In this document: positions 26,951 through 36,316 of the stretch, one piece after another | Layout of the letters: every line of letters starts with the position of its first letter | Numbering within the stretch: the first letter of the stretch is position 1 | Assembly (NCBI GenBank): GCA_015231615.1 | Contig: JADGBE010000021.1 | Location: 1-54,569 of the forward strand | Source: Desulfamplus sp. | GTDB lineage: Bacteria > Desulfobacterota > Desulfobacteria > Desulfobacterales > Desulfobacteraceae | Direction of reading: 5' to 3' | DNA length: 54,569 nt | The notes under the pieces: model-generated | What the model saw: the letters and a program-made list of their open reading frames with translations, nothing else | Database searches by the model: none | What the model was told of the DNA's origin: nothing | Made by a program: the position numbers and the translations under genes

Positions 26951-28108
26951 ATGCTTGAAATAGCTATTAAAGGAAGCAAAAAATACTGGATATGGCTGGG
27001 TACTTTGCTCACAGTCATGGCAGTTGCTTTTGCACTCTATATTGACCAGTTTATGAATGGTCTTATGATTACTGGCATGAGCCGTGATGTATCATGGGGA
27101 TTTTATATTGCCAATTTCACCTTTCTTGTTGGTGTTGCTGCTGGAGGTGTTATGGTTGTTATCCCTTATTATCTGCATGATTACGAGAAATTCCACAGAA
27201 TCACCATTCTTGGTGAATTTCTTGCCGTAGCATCATTAATCATGTGCCTTATGTTCATTGTAGCAGATTTGGGTCAACCAGTAAGAATGCTCAATGTTCT
27301 TCTATACCCAACTCCCAATTCAATGCTTTTTTGGGATATGTGTGTGCTTAACGGCTATCTATTCCTTAACATCGTAATTGGTTGGAAGGTTCTTGAAGCT
27401 GAAAGAAATCAGGTTAAACCACCATCTTGGACAAAACCTCTTATTTATCTTTCTATTCCATTTGCAATTGGTATCCACACAGTTACAGCATATCTTTACT
27501 GCGGACTTCCCGGAAGAGGCTTTTGGCTTACTGCAATTTTAGCCCCAAGATTTCTTGCATCTGCGTTTGCAGCGGGTCCTTCTTTCTTGATTCTGCTTTG
27601 CTACCTTGTTCGTAAATTCACAAAATTTGATCCGGGCTGGGAAGCAATTCAGACACTTTCAAAGATTGTCTGCTATGCCTTGATTGCAAATGTATTCTTC
27701 TTTTTCTGTGAAGTTTTTGTAGTTTTTTACAGCAAGCTTCCGGGACACATGTCACATATCAAGTATCTGTTCTTTGGTTTACATGGACATGGTGCATTAG
27801 TGCCTTGGATGTGGACATCAATGATTCTTATGTTTACAGGCATTGTTCTTCTTATTGTTCCAGCATTTAGAAACAACGAAACACTGCTTCCATTTACCTG
27901 CATTATGATTTTTATAGGAACTTGGATTGATAAGAGTCTTGGCATGATCTCAGGTGGATTTGTGCCAAACCCACTTCACCATGTAACTGAGTATATTCCT
28001 ACAGTTCAAGAAATTGTTATAAGTCTTGGTGTTCTTGCAACTGGACTTCTTATTTTGACTGTTCTTTTTAAACTTGCAGCAACAGTTAAAGAAGAGGTTA
28101 GGGGATAA
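26951..28108 (+). CDS. dsrP: DsrP, NrfD-family membrane subunit
   Basis: This 385-aa integral membrane protein of the NrfD/PsrC family has about ten hydrophobic segments, including GFYIANFTFLVGVAAGGVMVVIP and the conserved ADLGQPVRML motif. With DsrO it exchanges electrons with quinone. It is the last gene of dsrMKJOP; a Rho-independent terminator follows at 28160-28205. Confidence 0.96.
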   Translation: MLEIAIKGSKKYWIWLGTLLTVMAVAFALYIDQFMNGLMITGMSRDVSWGFYIANFTFLVGVAAGGVMVVIPYYLHDYEKFHRITILGEFLAVASLIMCLMFIVADLGQPVRMLNVLLYPTPNSMLFWDMCVLNGYLFLNIVIGWKVLEAERNQVKPPSWTKPLIYLSIPFAIGIHTVTAYLYCGLPGRGFWLTAILAPRFLASAFAAGPSFLILLCYLVRKFTKFDPGWEAIQTLSKIVCYALIANVFFFFCEVFVVFYSKLPGHMSHIKYLFFGLHGHGALVPWMWTSMILMFTGIVLLIVPAFRNNETLLPFTCIMIFIGTWIDKSLGMISGGFVPNPLHHVTEYIPTVQEIVISLGVLATGLLILTVLFKLAATVKEEVRG

Positions 28109-28159
28109 AGAGAATATTTGATAAATAGCTAATATTTAATCAAACTTGAAAGAATCAAG

Positions 28160-28205
28160 ACCCCACATTCATCTCTAAAAACAGAGGTAAATGTGGGGTT
28201 TTTAT
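28160..28205 (+). terminator. Rho-independent terminator of dsrMKJOP
   Basis: ACCCCACATT and AATGTGGGGT form a stem around a second inner CTCT/AGAG hairpin, followed by a T-run (TTTTTATT). It lies about 50 bp after dsrP on the same strand. Confidence 0.9.
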
Positions 28206-28292
28206 TATCCTAAGAGATATTGAAATTTTCAAAATTGCCAATAAAAGAAACAATTATTATTTAATTTGAGAAAAATATTGGAGTATAAAATA

Positions 28293-28559
28293 ATGTGCCT
28301 TGCTGTTCCATCAAAAATTATTGAGATTAAGAATAATGTGGCAACCGTTGACGTTGATGGCGTAAGAAGAGATGCAAGTATTATGTTGCTTGATAATGTC
28401 AAACTTGGAGATTATGTGATTGTCCATGCTGGTTTTGCAATAAGTAAAGTTGACGAAGAGGCAGCCCGCCAAACAATTCAGGATATGAGAGATATGCTAA
28501 ATTTTGCAGATAATAATATGAATATGATTGTTTCTACTAACCTTGATGTCGACAATTAA
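28293..28559 (+). CDS. hypC: HypC/HypG family hydrogenase maturation chaperone
   Basis: This 88-aa protein begins with the hallmark MCLAVPSKIIEI, in which the Cys after the initiator Met binds the Fe(CN)2CO precursor. GDYVIVHAGFAISKVDEEAA follows. HypC carries the iron group with HypD to the hydrogenase large subunit. The ATG at 28293 with GGAG before it is required for the N-terminal Cys. hypF follows 80 bp later; hypD and hypE are not in the window. Confidence 0.96.
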   Translation: MCLAVPSKIIEIKNNVATVDVDGVRRDASIMLLDNVKLGDYVIVHAGFAISKVDEEAARQTIQDMRDMLNFADNNMNMIVSTNLDVDN

Positions 28560-28568
28560 GCTCTTTTT

Positions 28569-28636
28569 ATATTTCAAATTGGAATAAATTTAGCTTTTAT
28601 ATATGTAATACTCAACTTATAACCGAGAGCAGTATA
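28569..28636 (+). repeat. 68-bp repeat family, full copy B, in the hypF leader
   Basis: ATATTTCAAATTGG at the 5' end, a central TTTTATATAT and ACTCAACTTATAACCGAGAG near the 3' end align over the full length with copies C (37988-38055) and D (44667-44735), both on the minus strand. It ends 3 bp before the hypF start, so it could contain the hypF promoter. Confidence 0.75.
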
Positions 28637-28639
28637 ACG

Positions 28640-31456
28640 ATGAATAGCCAGATTACTGCAAAAGAATTTAATATTAAAGGTGTTGTTCAAGGCGTTGGAT
28701 TCCGCCCTTTTATTTTCCAATTAGCTCACCATTACGGTTTAAAAGGTGAGGTTTTTAACACCTCTAAAGGTGTTACTGTTATTGTTGAAACAAGTTCTGA
28801 TAACTTGAATAATATCGAACGATTCAAAATTGATATAACCGATAAAAAACCACCTCTTTCAATTATTTCTGAAATTAATTCCCAATCTATTGCTCCATCA
28901 CATTATAAAGATTTTGTTATCTCAAAAAGCACTAAATTCTCACCATTATATGAAACATCTAAAAATAGCTCAGATGGTTATTATGATAGTTCAGATATTT
29001 GTTGGTCAAATTCAAATATTGGTTCTCCAAAGAGTTGTCTGTCAAATAGCCCACAAGTTACTCTAATATCTCCTGATGTCTCTGTCTGCGATGACTGCAT
29101 TAAAGAGATGCAAGACCCAAATGATAGAAGATTTGGTTATCCGTTTATTAACTGCACAAATTGTGGCCCTCGATACACTATTATTAAAGATATTCCATAC
29201 GATAGACCTAAAACCTCGATGAGTGTTTTTAAAATGTGCAAAGAGTGCCAAAAAGAGTATGACGATCCTTTTAATAGACGATTTCATGCACAGCCAAATG
29301 CTTGCCCTACCTGTGGTCCTCATCTATTTATTGTCGATAAATTTGGAAAAGTAGTTCTTGATGATAAATTGAAAAGAGTGATTCCAGCAGATGATAAAAT
29401 AATAAAGAATACCAATTACAACGGAAATATCTCAAATGGTCTCTGCTCTATTAGCTCTTTAGAATATGCAGCTATGCTACTTAAAGAGGGTAAAATTGTT
29501 GCAATAAAAGGACTTGGGGGTTTTCATTTAGCAGTTGATGCCATGAATCCAAATGCAGTAGCTGAGTTAAGAAGAAGAAAAAAAAGACCACACAAACCTT
29601 TTGCCCTTATGGCAAAATCAGTTGATGCGGCTTCTGAATTAGTTTTTATCTCTTCTGATGAGAGGCAAATTCTTGAATCTCATCACCGTCCGATAGTTCT
29701 TTTGGCAAAAAAAAAGGGAGTTGTATATGATAAAGTAGGGAACAACGATCGTTGTTCTCTACGTTATATTGCCCCAAATAACCAATTTCTTGGCATAATG
29801 CTTCCATATACACCTTTACATTATTTTTTACTTGAAAAGGGACCTTCAATACTTGTGATGACGAGCGGGAATAGGAGTGGAGAGCCTCTTTCTATTGATA
29901 ATGAAGATGCTATGGATGCTTTTTCCAACATTGCAGACTATTTTCTTCTGCATAACAGAGATATATATTTTAGAGCAGATGATTCAATAGTTCAGGTTCA
30001 AAATCAGGTACCCCGCTTTTTTAGACGCTCTCGCGGATATGCCCCTCTTCCGATAATTTTGCCTAATTACATTATAGTATTTCAGATAAATAAATCGGCA
30101 GTTCCTATTGCCCCACCCCCGCCCCCCTCCCCAATTGAGAGGGGGAATAATCACTCCCTCCCCTTGGGGAGGGTTGGGGAGGGGCAAAATAATTATCTGG
30201 AAAGCTATAAATATAATTCTAATTCCGATAATTATGATTATATTTTAGGTTGCGGTGCTGGTCTTAAAAATACCCTTTGCCTAACTTCTGGCAATTTTGC
30301 ATTTTTAAGCCAGCACATTGGAGACCTTGAAAATGAAAAGGTCTTCAATTTTTACACAAATAGCATCAACCACTTGAAAAAAATTTTTAATATTGAGCCA
30401 ACAGTTGTTGCTTATGATCTTCACCCTGACTATCTAAGCAGTAAATTTGCCCGCTCTCTTAAAGAGCAAAGCAATATTTGTCAAAAAGTTCATAAAAAAG
30501 ATGAAGATAATTCATCAATAATCTTTGTTCCAGTCCAGCATCATCATGCCCATGCAGTCTCTTGCATGGCTGAAAATGGTATTCAAGGAGATGTTATTGC
30601 AATAACTCTTGATGGAACAGGTCTTGGAGCTGACGGAAATATATGGGGCGGTGAAGTTTTTGTCTGTAATGAGAAAAATTTTGAACGTAAAGCACATATT
30701 AAATATCTTCCTATGCCGGGAGGTGATGCTGCTACAAAAGAACCTTGGCGAATGGCTGTCTCTTATCTTTACGCAGCTTTTGGTGATGATATGTTTCTGC
30801 TTGAGATTCCTTTTATAAAAGAGTTCTTAAATAATGGAAAAGCTCAAAGTTCAAGCAATAAAATCGCCTTTATAGTTCAGATGATTAAAAAAAAGATAAA
30901 TACTCCATTAACTTCAAGTTGTGGAAGGCTTTTTGATGCTGTTGCCTCACTTTGCTCAATCAGGCATGAGATAACTTTTGAGAGTCAGGCAGCTATTGAG
31001 CTTCAAGGAAAAAGTATCTTTATTGAAAATGAAAATAGTGAAAGATACGAAATAGCGATTCACAAAAATTCAGACAATAAAATATTAGATACTATAAATA
31101 GCCAACCACTTCTTATAATTGATTTTATTCCGTGTATTAAAAATATTGTTGAAGATATTAGTAATAGAGTATCTATTGAAGAGATAGCCGCTAAATTTCA
31201 CCAGACAATTATTGAAAGTTTTGTAATCGCAGCTAAAAAGGTAAGTGTTGAAACAGGAATAAAGAGAGTGGTATTAAGTGGTGGAGTGTTTAACAACTTG
31301 ATAATTTTGAATGGTATGATTCATTTTCTTGAAAAAGATGGGTTTCAGGTGTATAGTCATAGTAAAGTTCCTTCAGGAGATGGTGGAATCTCTTTAGGAC
31401 AGGTAGTGGTAGCCAGAATGCAGATGTTGCAGGAGGGTAAAACTATAACACATTAA
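28640..31456 (+). CDS. hypF: Carbamoyltransferase HypF, with in-frame repeat insertions
   Basis: This 938-aa protein has an N-terminal acylphosphatase domain (GVVQGVGFRPFIFQLA) and two zinc-finger motifs (CDDCIKEM...CTNCGPRYTII; CKECQKEY...CPTCGPHL). It continues with a YrdC-like domain (VAIKGLGGFHLAVDA) and a C-terminal Kae1-like domain (HHHAHAVSCMAE; SGGVFNN). HypF makes the cyano ligands of NiFe-hydrogenase from carbamoyl phosphate with HypE. It is longer than the usual 750-800 aa. One extra segment near residues 108-135 has faint 21-nt periodicity. A second, between YrdC and Kae1 parts, is encoded by a GC-rich palindromic repeat (30101-30188). The catalytic domains look intact. Confidence 0.95.
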   Translation: MNSQITAKEFNIKGVVQGVGFRPFIFQLAHHYGLKGEVFNTSKGVTVIVETSSDNLNNIERFKIDITDKKPPLSIISEINSQSIAPSHYKDFVISKSTKFSPLYETSKNSSDGYYDSSDICWSNSNIGSPKSCLSNSPQVTLISPDVSVCDDCIKEMQDPNDRRFGYPFINCTNCGPRYTIIKDIPYDRPKTSMSVFKMCKECQKEYDDPFNRRFHAQPNACPTCGPHLFIVDKFGKVVLDDKLKRVIPADDKIIKNTNYNGNISNGLCSISSLEYAAMLLKEGKIVAIKGLGGFHLAVDAMNPNAVAELRRRKKRPHKPFALMAKSVDAASELVFISSDERQILESHHRPIVLLAKKKGVVYDKVGNNDRCSLRYIAPNNQFLGIMLPYTPLHYFLLEKGPSILVMTSGNRSGEPLSIDNEDAMDAFSNIADYFLLHNRDIYFRADDSIVQVQNQVPRFFRRSRGYAPLPIILPNYIIVFQINKSAVPIAPPPPPSPIERGNNHSLPLGRVGEGQNNYLESYKYNSNSDNYDYILGCGAGLKNTLCLTSGNFAFLSQHIGDLENEKVFNFYTNSINHLKKIFNIEPTVVAYDLHPDYLSSKFARSLKEQSNICQKVHKKDEDNSSIIFVPVQHHHAHAVSCMAENGIQGDVIAITLDGTGLGADGNIWGGEVFVCNEKNFERKAHIKYLPMPGGDAATKEPWRMAVSYLYAAFGDDMFLLEIPFIKEFLNNGKAQSSSNKIAFIVQMIKKKINTPLTSSCGRLFDAVASLCSIRHEITFESQAAIELQGKSIFIENENSERYEIAIHKNSDNKILDTINSQPLLIIDFIPCIKNIVEDISNRVSIEEIAAKFHQTIIESFVIAAKKVSVETGIKRVVLSGGVFNNLIILNGMIHFLEKDGFQVYSHSKVPSGDGGISLGQVVVARMQMLQEGKTITH
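30101..30188. repeat. GC-rich palindromic repeat inserted in frame in hypF
   Basis: A stretch of CCCCACCCCCGCCCCCCTCC pairs with GGGGAGGGTTGGGGAGGGGC around GAGGGGG and CTCCCTCCCC, in a gene otherwise rich in A and T. It encodes APPPPPSPIERGNN and SLPLGRVGEGQ, an unnatural-looking peptide between two HypF domains. It resembles palindromic repeats normally found between genes (RPE-like insertion). Confidence 0.85.
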
Positions 31457-31498
31457 AATTATTATAAAAAAAATAGATTGCTAAAGGGGTTTTAATTA

Positions 31499-32290
31499 AT
31501 GAGAACAATTCTTGGATACAACATGAGAAGTTTTGTAGCGTTTATATGTCTTTTAGCTGCTATTCTTGTATCTACAAACATTATTATCAAAAAACAGAAA
31601 GATGACGGTTTGCTCCTAAATGTATCTGGACGACAAAGGATGCTGACACAACAAATGGTCAAGGAGGCTCTAATATGTTTTAATATTGCTGTGAGGAACA
31701 AACAAGATGAGCTTGAAGTATGGAAAAAACAGCTGTTATCTACAATGAATTTGTTTCAATCAATATTGTATGCTCTTGAAGATGGTGGAAAAGTTCCTGT
31801 TAATTTACAAATGTCTGAATTTAGAGAATGCCCACCTCCTGCAACAAAAGAAATTGCTGACCAGATTGCAAAGGTATTTTTTATTTGGATATCTATTAAG
31901 AACAATATTGATAAGGCAATTTACTCAGAATTTAGCGATATTGATTCAATGAACTATATTATCAACAATAATATGTCATTACTTGAAGAGATTGATAAAG
32001 CAGTTCTTCTTATGCAATATAATGCAGAGCGTAAAGTTAAACTTATGTCGCAAATTCAGACTGTGGCAATTGGTGCTGGAGTTATAATCGTCATTTTCAG
32101 TATCGTGATGATAAAGATAAATATTGTTGATCCCATTCAAGATTTCACACAAGCAGCGGAATCTATGAGCATGGGAAAGCTTGACTACAAATTAAAAAGC
32201 TCAGAACTTAAAGAGATCGCCGCCCTTTCCCAGTCAATGAATAGATTACGTATAAGCACAATAAAGATTATGGAGATGATTAACCGATAA
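31499..32290 (+). CDS. PilJ/NarX-type membrane sensor with HAMP but no output domain
   Basis: This 263-aa protein has an N-terminal membrane segment (SFVAFICLLAAILVS) and a PilJ/NarX-like sensory region (NVSGRQRMLTQQMVKEAL, residues 43-60). A second membrane segment (GAGVIIVIFSIVMIKI) and a HAMP domain (DPIQDFTQAAESMSMGKLDYKLK...IAALSQSMNRLR) follow. The protein then ends, with no kinase or methyl-accepting domain. It could be a truncated receptor or a partner-dependent sensor. Confidence 0.85.
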   Translation: MRTILGYNMRSFVAFICLLAAILVSTNIIIKKQKDDGLLLNVSGRQRMLTQQMVKEALICFNIAVRNKQDELEVWKKQLLSTMNLFQSILYALEDGGKVPVNLQMSEFRECPPPATKEIADQIAKVFFIWISIKNNIDKAIYSEFSDIDSMNYIINNNMSLLEEIDKAVLLMQYNAERKVKLMSQIQTVAIGAGVIIVIFSIVMIKINIVDPIQDFTQAAESMSMGKLDYKLKSSELKEIAALSQSMNRLRISTIKIMEMINR

Positions 32291-32300
32291 AAAATCGCAA

Positions 32301-32810
32301 CTACATGATATTATCCTTAGATTGTGGCTGAGGCACTTCATTTTGCGGAGTAAATAATCTATCTTTTTTGGGGTCTCCGTGAAATTTCTCACCATCGGAT
32401 ATTTTACCAATGTCAGATATTCTTCCCATATCACGAATATTTTTCTGAACAGTAATTGCCGCAAATAGACTTAGAATAAAGGACATTGCATAGAATCCTT
32501 TTTCACTTAACGTAAGTTCTGCATTCCACAATCCCACAGTTAAAAGCAACATGGCAGCAATAACAGAAGTCCAGCAAAGTCCATAATATATCCCTGTTAC
32601 AGGAATCCCCTCAATTTTATCACGCACCGTTTTCTGCAAAGATACAACAGCAAATAGACCATAAAGCAAGATGGTAAAATAATAACCCTTCTCATTGAGT
32701 GCCATTGTGGCATTCCATAATCCGATTAAATATGCACAAATGCCTGTTAACAATGCAGTCCATGATGCACCGATAAAGGCTCCTGTTGGTTTTTGATATT
32801 CTATATTCAT
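32301..32810 (-). CDS. YiaA/YiaB family inner-membrane protein
   Basis: This 169-aa membrane protein consists of two similar halves, each with two hydrophobic segments: [19 protein letters not shown] with [15 protein letters not shown], and [19 protein letters not shown] with [15 protein letters not shown]. The pattern matches the YiaA/YiaB domain, whose function is unknown. It is convergent with the PilJ-like gene and lies downstream of the DUF2145-like gene on the same strand. Confidence 0.85.
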   Translation of the reverse strand: MNIEYQKPTGAFIGASWTALLTGICAYLIGLWNATMALNEKGYYFTILLYGLFAVVSLQKTVRDKIEGIPVTGIYYGLCWTSVIAAMLLLTVGLWNAELTLSEKGFYAMSFILSLFAAITVQKNIRDMGRISDIGKISDGEKFHGDPKKDRLFTPQNEVPQPQSKDNIM

Positions 32811-32833
32811 GGCAATTATCCTTTACTCATTTA

Positions 32834-33679
32834 TCAGGTTGAATGATTATTGTCCTGCGAAGCAGCATCATATTTTGTTAAAAAATGTCCGATTGTCGTG
32901 AAAGTTGCTGTTACTGGAGACTCTGGATGGTCAGAGGTAGTTACGTCTGCTATAAACATGGAGCCTAAAGCAAGTTTTAAAGGATTTATTTTGACGGGCT
33001 GTGGTTTAAAGTACGCTTTTTCATTGGCTTTAATTACATTTATATCACTTGTATTGTAAATTGATGCAAAAATAACATCGAGTGTATGTTCGGTGCAATT
33101 TTGGAAATCCAGTGTGAACGGGTTGGCTATGACAGAGTATTTTGGATTATGCAAAGATTTGTATATGCCAGATGTTAGAGTTGTCAATATTCTCTTCTGT
33201 AATTCAGGTGAAGGTATGATAACACCGGCTTCAAGCAGATATACACCTGCAAAGAAATCTACAGGATAATCAACGACAAGATCGCTTAATTCAGGCTTAT
33301 CATCTTTCTGATAAAGATTGTAAATGGCATATCCGGGAATCTTTCTATTGTCGGCAGTTGTAATTTGAGAGTAAACGGCTATTGCAGTATGGGTAAAGCT
33401 CATCCCTTCAGGGAGTTTATTACGCGGACGTCCAACTCTTGCAATGATAGCAACTTTTGCCCCTTTCTCTGCAAGTCTCTTTTCAACTTTTTTGGCAAAT
33501 TTAATAATTTCTTCAGGTTTAAACTGTATTGCTCCTCCACCTTGACTGCTTCCTGCAATTACAGCATCAGAATAAATCAACGACACAGTAAGGCAGAGTA
33601 GCATAATGCTTAATCTTAAAGCTGTTGTTATATTGTATGTGGTTGCTCTTATCTTACCTGTAATTTTAAAGTGTGCCAT
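32834..33679 (-). CDS. Secreted DUF2145-like protein
   Basis: This 281-aa protein has an N-terminal signal-like segment (LSIMLLCLTVSLIYSDAVIAG). Features such as GAKVAIIARVG, FTHTAIAVYS and the late segment FQNCTEHTLDVIFASIY recall DUF2145, a secreted family of unknown function that may have a papain/NlpC-like Cys-His arrangement. That possibility is memory-based. It is adjacent to small secreted and membrane genes on the same strand. Confidence 0.7.
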   Translation of the reverse strand: MAHFKITGKIRATTYNITTALRLSIMLLCLTVSLIYSDAVIAGSSQGGGAIQFKPEEIIKFAKKVEKRLAEKGAKVAIIARVGRPRNKLPEGMSFTHTAIAVYSQITTADNRKIPGYAIYNLYQKDDKPELSDLVVDYPVDFFAGVYLLEAGVIIPSPELQKRILTTLTSGIYKSLHNPKYSVIANPFTLDFQNCTEHTLDVIFASIYNTSDINVIKANEKAYFKPQPVKINPLKLALGSMFIADVTTSDHPESPVTATFTTIGHFLTKYDAASQDNNHST

Positions 33680-33718
33680 TAATTTTCCTCATATCAGTTT
33701 TTAGTTTTTTTACTATTA

Positions 33719-33790
33719 GACTTTTTGCATAACTAATTGTTTATCCAAATAAACTAAGTGTCGAATCAAAGTTTTGCAGAAGGTCAATTA
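33719..33790 (+). repeat. 70-bp inverted-repeat element, copy c
   Basis: TTTTTGCATAACT and AAGTTTTGCAGAA are imperfect inverted ends around TTTATCCAAATAAACTAAG. It aligns with copies b and d, and its end touches the stop codon of the 138-aa secreted protein gene. Confidence 0.6.
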
Positions 33791-34200
33791 GACTTTGTTT
33801 CTGATTTGCTCTTTTTTGCAGTATCGACTTTTGTCTCTGTGCTGGTTTTTAGTGCCTCATCAGGTGGCGACCCCACACTTACTGACTCATCTGAAATTTC
33901 AAGCGGCGTACCTGCAGGAGCTGTTGCTGCGTCCATAAGTTCATTGGCTATTTCACTACTAACAGCTCCGACAGAACCACCAATGCTTAATGGTATTGCA
34001 GAAGCGGCTGAGGTAACCTTGCCCGTACTGATAATAGCATGAGCAGCACTGTTACTTGCATGAGAACCTGCTTTACCTGATTCGTCAAGTGCCTGTCCAC
34101 TGTGAGTATCTGCTGCAAAAGAGTATCCTGTCATTAAAAAAGCCCCCATTATTGTAATAAAAACAACTATAAGGGTTGAAAGATATGTTGATCTTGGCAT
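33784..34200 (-). CDS. Small secreted Ala/Ser-rich protein, unknown function
   Basis: This 138-aa protein has a clear signal peptide (LIVVFITIMGAFLMTGYSFAA). The low-complexity Ala/Ser/Gly region includes SAAHAIISTGKVTSAASAIPLSIGG, and the tail is Lys/Ser/Thr-rich. A comparable short family exists next to DUF2145 genes in some bacteria, from memory only. Repeat elements c and d flank the gene closely, as if it had been mobilised or these elements were its transcript ends. Confidence 0.7.
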   Translation of the reverse strand: MPRSTYLSTLIVVFITIMGAFLMTGYSFAADTHSGQALDESGKAGSHASNSAAHAIISTGKVTSAASAIPLSIGGSVGAVSSEIANELMDAATAPAGTPLEISDESVSVGSPPDEALKTSTETKVDTAKKSKSETKSN

Positions 34201-34239
34201 TGTTTACCTCCATTTCTGATTTATTCCATTAGTTAAAAA

Positions 34240-34288
34240 AAGGTTCACTTTTTCTCCTCATTTTTATAAGGATGAATCAGTGAACCTT
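34240..34288 (-). terminator. Rho-independent terminator, minus strand, after glpV
   Basis: On the minus strand AAGGTTCACT pairs with AGTGAACCTT and is followed by a run of T. It lies between glpV and the 138-aa gene and would end the glycerol operon transcript. Confidence 0.75.
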
Positions 34289-34326
34289 ATCTTGATAGTA
34301 TCAATATTTAATTGTTCTATTTTATT

Positions 34327-34394
34327 GATCTTCTGCAAAACCCATTTTATATCCAGTAAACTTAAGGAGCTATTCAAGTTTGCAGAACTCTAAC
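34327..34394 (+). repeat. 70-bp inverted-repeat element, copy d
   Basis: TTCTGCAAAAC and AAGTTTGCAGAACTCT form the ends, with ATCCAGTAAACTTAAGGAGC in the centre. It aligns with copies a, b and c. Confidence 0.7.
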
Positions 34395-34416
34395 TTTTAA
34401 AGGTTAGACAATACAA

Positions 34417-36177
34417 CTATTTTGCTTTACCCGCTTTCCATGCTTCAAGCAAGGCATCATAATCAACAGTTTCGCCTTGTGGCTTTTCATTGGCAAGTTT
34501 TGCTTTAGGAGCTCCTGGCTGATCAAACCAATACTGCTCATCTTTTTCAGGATTTAAAAGAGGACCTTTATCGCCCTGAACTCCAGAACGGGCGATACGC
34601 TCTAAGATACGATCCTGCTCTTTTGCAAGATTATCCATTGCAGTGGATACATCCACTTCACCAGCAACAGCCTCACCAATATTTTGCCACCACAACTGAG
34701 CAAGTTTTGGGTAATCAGGAACGTTGGTTCCAGTCGGTGTCCATGCAACTCTTGCAGGGCTTCTGTAGAACTCAACAAGGCCACCAAGTTTTGGTGCTCT
34801 GTCTGTGAAAGATTGATGGCGGATATCACTATCGCGAATTGGTGTTAGACCTAAATGAGCTTTTTTCAAAGATGTAGTCTTTGCAACGCAGAATTGGGCA
34901 AATAACCAAGCAGCTTTTCTTCTGTCAACTGGAGTGCTTTTCATAAGTGTCCATGAACCGCAATCTTGATAACCAAGTTTCATACCCTCTTCCCAATATG
35001 AACCATGAGGAGATGGGGCCATTCTCCATTTTGGTGTGCCATCTTCATTAACAGTCGGTCCAGGTTTTACCATATCTCCAACAAAAGCTGTGTACCAGAA
35101 AATCTGCTGTGCTACGTTTCCTTTTGCAAGAAAAGGAAGGTATTGATAGAAGTCCATTCCAAGTGCGCCAGGAGGTGCATAGAGACGTAACCAATCCATA
35201 TATTTTTGCAGAGCATATTTTGCAGCAGGACCATTTGCATCACCACCACGACTTACGCTTGAACCTACAGGACGATTATTCTCATCAACACGAATTCCCC
35301 ACTCGTCAACTGGTTTTCCATTTGGAAAGCCTTTGTCGCCAGCACCAGCCATTGAGAGCCACGCATCGGTAAATCTCCACCCAAGGTCAGGTGATTTTTT
35401 ACCATAATCGTTGTGTCCATAAACATCTTTACCATCAATCTGTTTTATATGTTTGCTAAAGAACTCTGCAATATCTTCATAAGCAGACCAGTTTACAGGA
35501 ACACCAAGCTCATAACCGTAAATCTCTTTAAATTTCTTTTTAAAATCATCACGTTTAAACCAGTCATAACGGAACCAATAGAGGTTGGCAAACTGCTGGT
35601 CTGGAAGCTGATACAGCTTTCCATCTGGGGCAGTTGTAAAAGATTTACCCATGAAATCATCAACATCAAGAGTAGGAAGTGTTACATCTTTTCCCTCTCC
35701 AGCCATCCAGTCAGTTAAATTTACCACATGACCGTAACGATAATGAGTTCCAATTAAGTCAGAGTCATTGATATAAGCGTCAAAAACATTTTTGCCAGAC
35801 TGCATCTGAATTTGGAGTTTCTCAATTACATCACCCTCTTGAATAAGATCGTGGGTAACTTTAATTCCAGTAATCTCCTCAAATGCCTTAGTTAAAACTT
35901 TAGATTCATACTCGTGTGTTGGAATAGTCTCAGAAACTACTTTAATCTCCATTCCTTTAAATGGGGCAGCAGCTTTGATAAACCACTCCATCTCTTTGAT
36001 CTGATCTTCTTTGCTCAATGTTGATGGCTGAAATTCAGTATCAATCCATTTTTTTGCCTCTTCGATTCCAGCATTAGCCGACCCAAGTGTGAGTAGAACT
36101 ACGGCTGCAATTGTAAGACAAATTTGTGCAAATTTAGAAACCTGTAAAGATTTCTTACTTAAACCATTGTCTGTCAT
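34417..36177 (-). CDS. glpV: Glycerol ABC transporter solute-binding protein
   Basis: This 586-aa protein has an N-terminal signal (FAQICLTIAAVVLLTLGSANA). It has the features of large family-1-like binding proteins of glycerol transporters, such as FKGMEIKVVSETIPTHEYES, YQLPDQQFANLYWFRYDWF and the C-terminal EYWFDQPGAPKAKLANEKP. It should capture glycerol in the periplasm for GlpPQST. AAAGGAGAGCGT precedes the start. It is the last glp gene, separated from glpU by two extra binding-protein genes. A terminator follows. Confidence 0.88.
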   Translation of the reverse strand: MTDNGLSKKSLQVSKFAQICLTIAAVVLLTLGSANAGIEEAKKWIDTEFQPSTLSKEDQIKEMEWFIKAAAPFKGMEIKVVSETIPTHEYESKVLTKAFEEITGIKVTHDLIQEGDVIEKLQIQMQSGKNVFDAYINDSDLIGTHYRYGHVVNLTDWMAGEGKDVTLPTLDVDDFMGKSFTTAPDGKLYQLPDQQFANLYWFRYDWFKRDDFKKKFKEIYGYELGVPVNWSAYEDIAEFFSKHIKQIDGKDVYGHNDYGKKSPDLGWRFTDAWLSMAGAGDKGFPNGKPVDEWGIRVDENNRPVGSSVSRGGDANGPAAKYALQKYMDWLRLYAPPGALGMDFYQYLPFLAKGNVAQQIFWYTAFVGDMVKPGPTVNEDGTPKWRMAPSPHGSYWEEGMKLGYQDCGSWTLMKSTPVDRRKAAWLFAQFCVAKTTSLKKAHLGLTPIRDSDIRHQSFTDRAPKLGGLVEFYRSPARVAWTPTGTNVPDYPKLAQLWWQNIGEAVAGEVDVSTAMDNLAKEQDRILERIARSGVQGDKGPLLNPEKDEQYWFDQPGAPKAKLANEKPQGETVDYDALLEAWKAGKAK

Positions 36178-36316
36178 ACGCTCTCCTTTACTTATCTATT
36201 TTAGTTATTAGCCCTCTTTTTTTATTATCAAGAAGGGTATCGCTATAAACGACTGCGATGCTGCTCTTTAAGCATGAAGGCTATTTACACTTAAAGAACA
36301 CCCTAATTTAACAACT

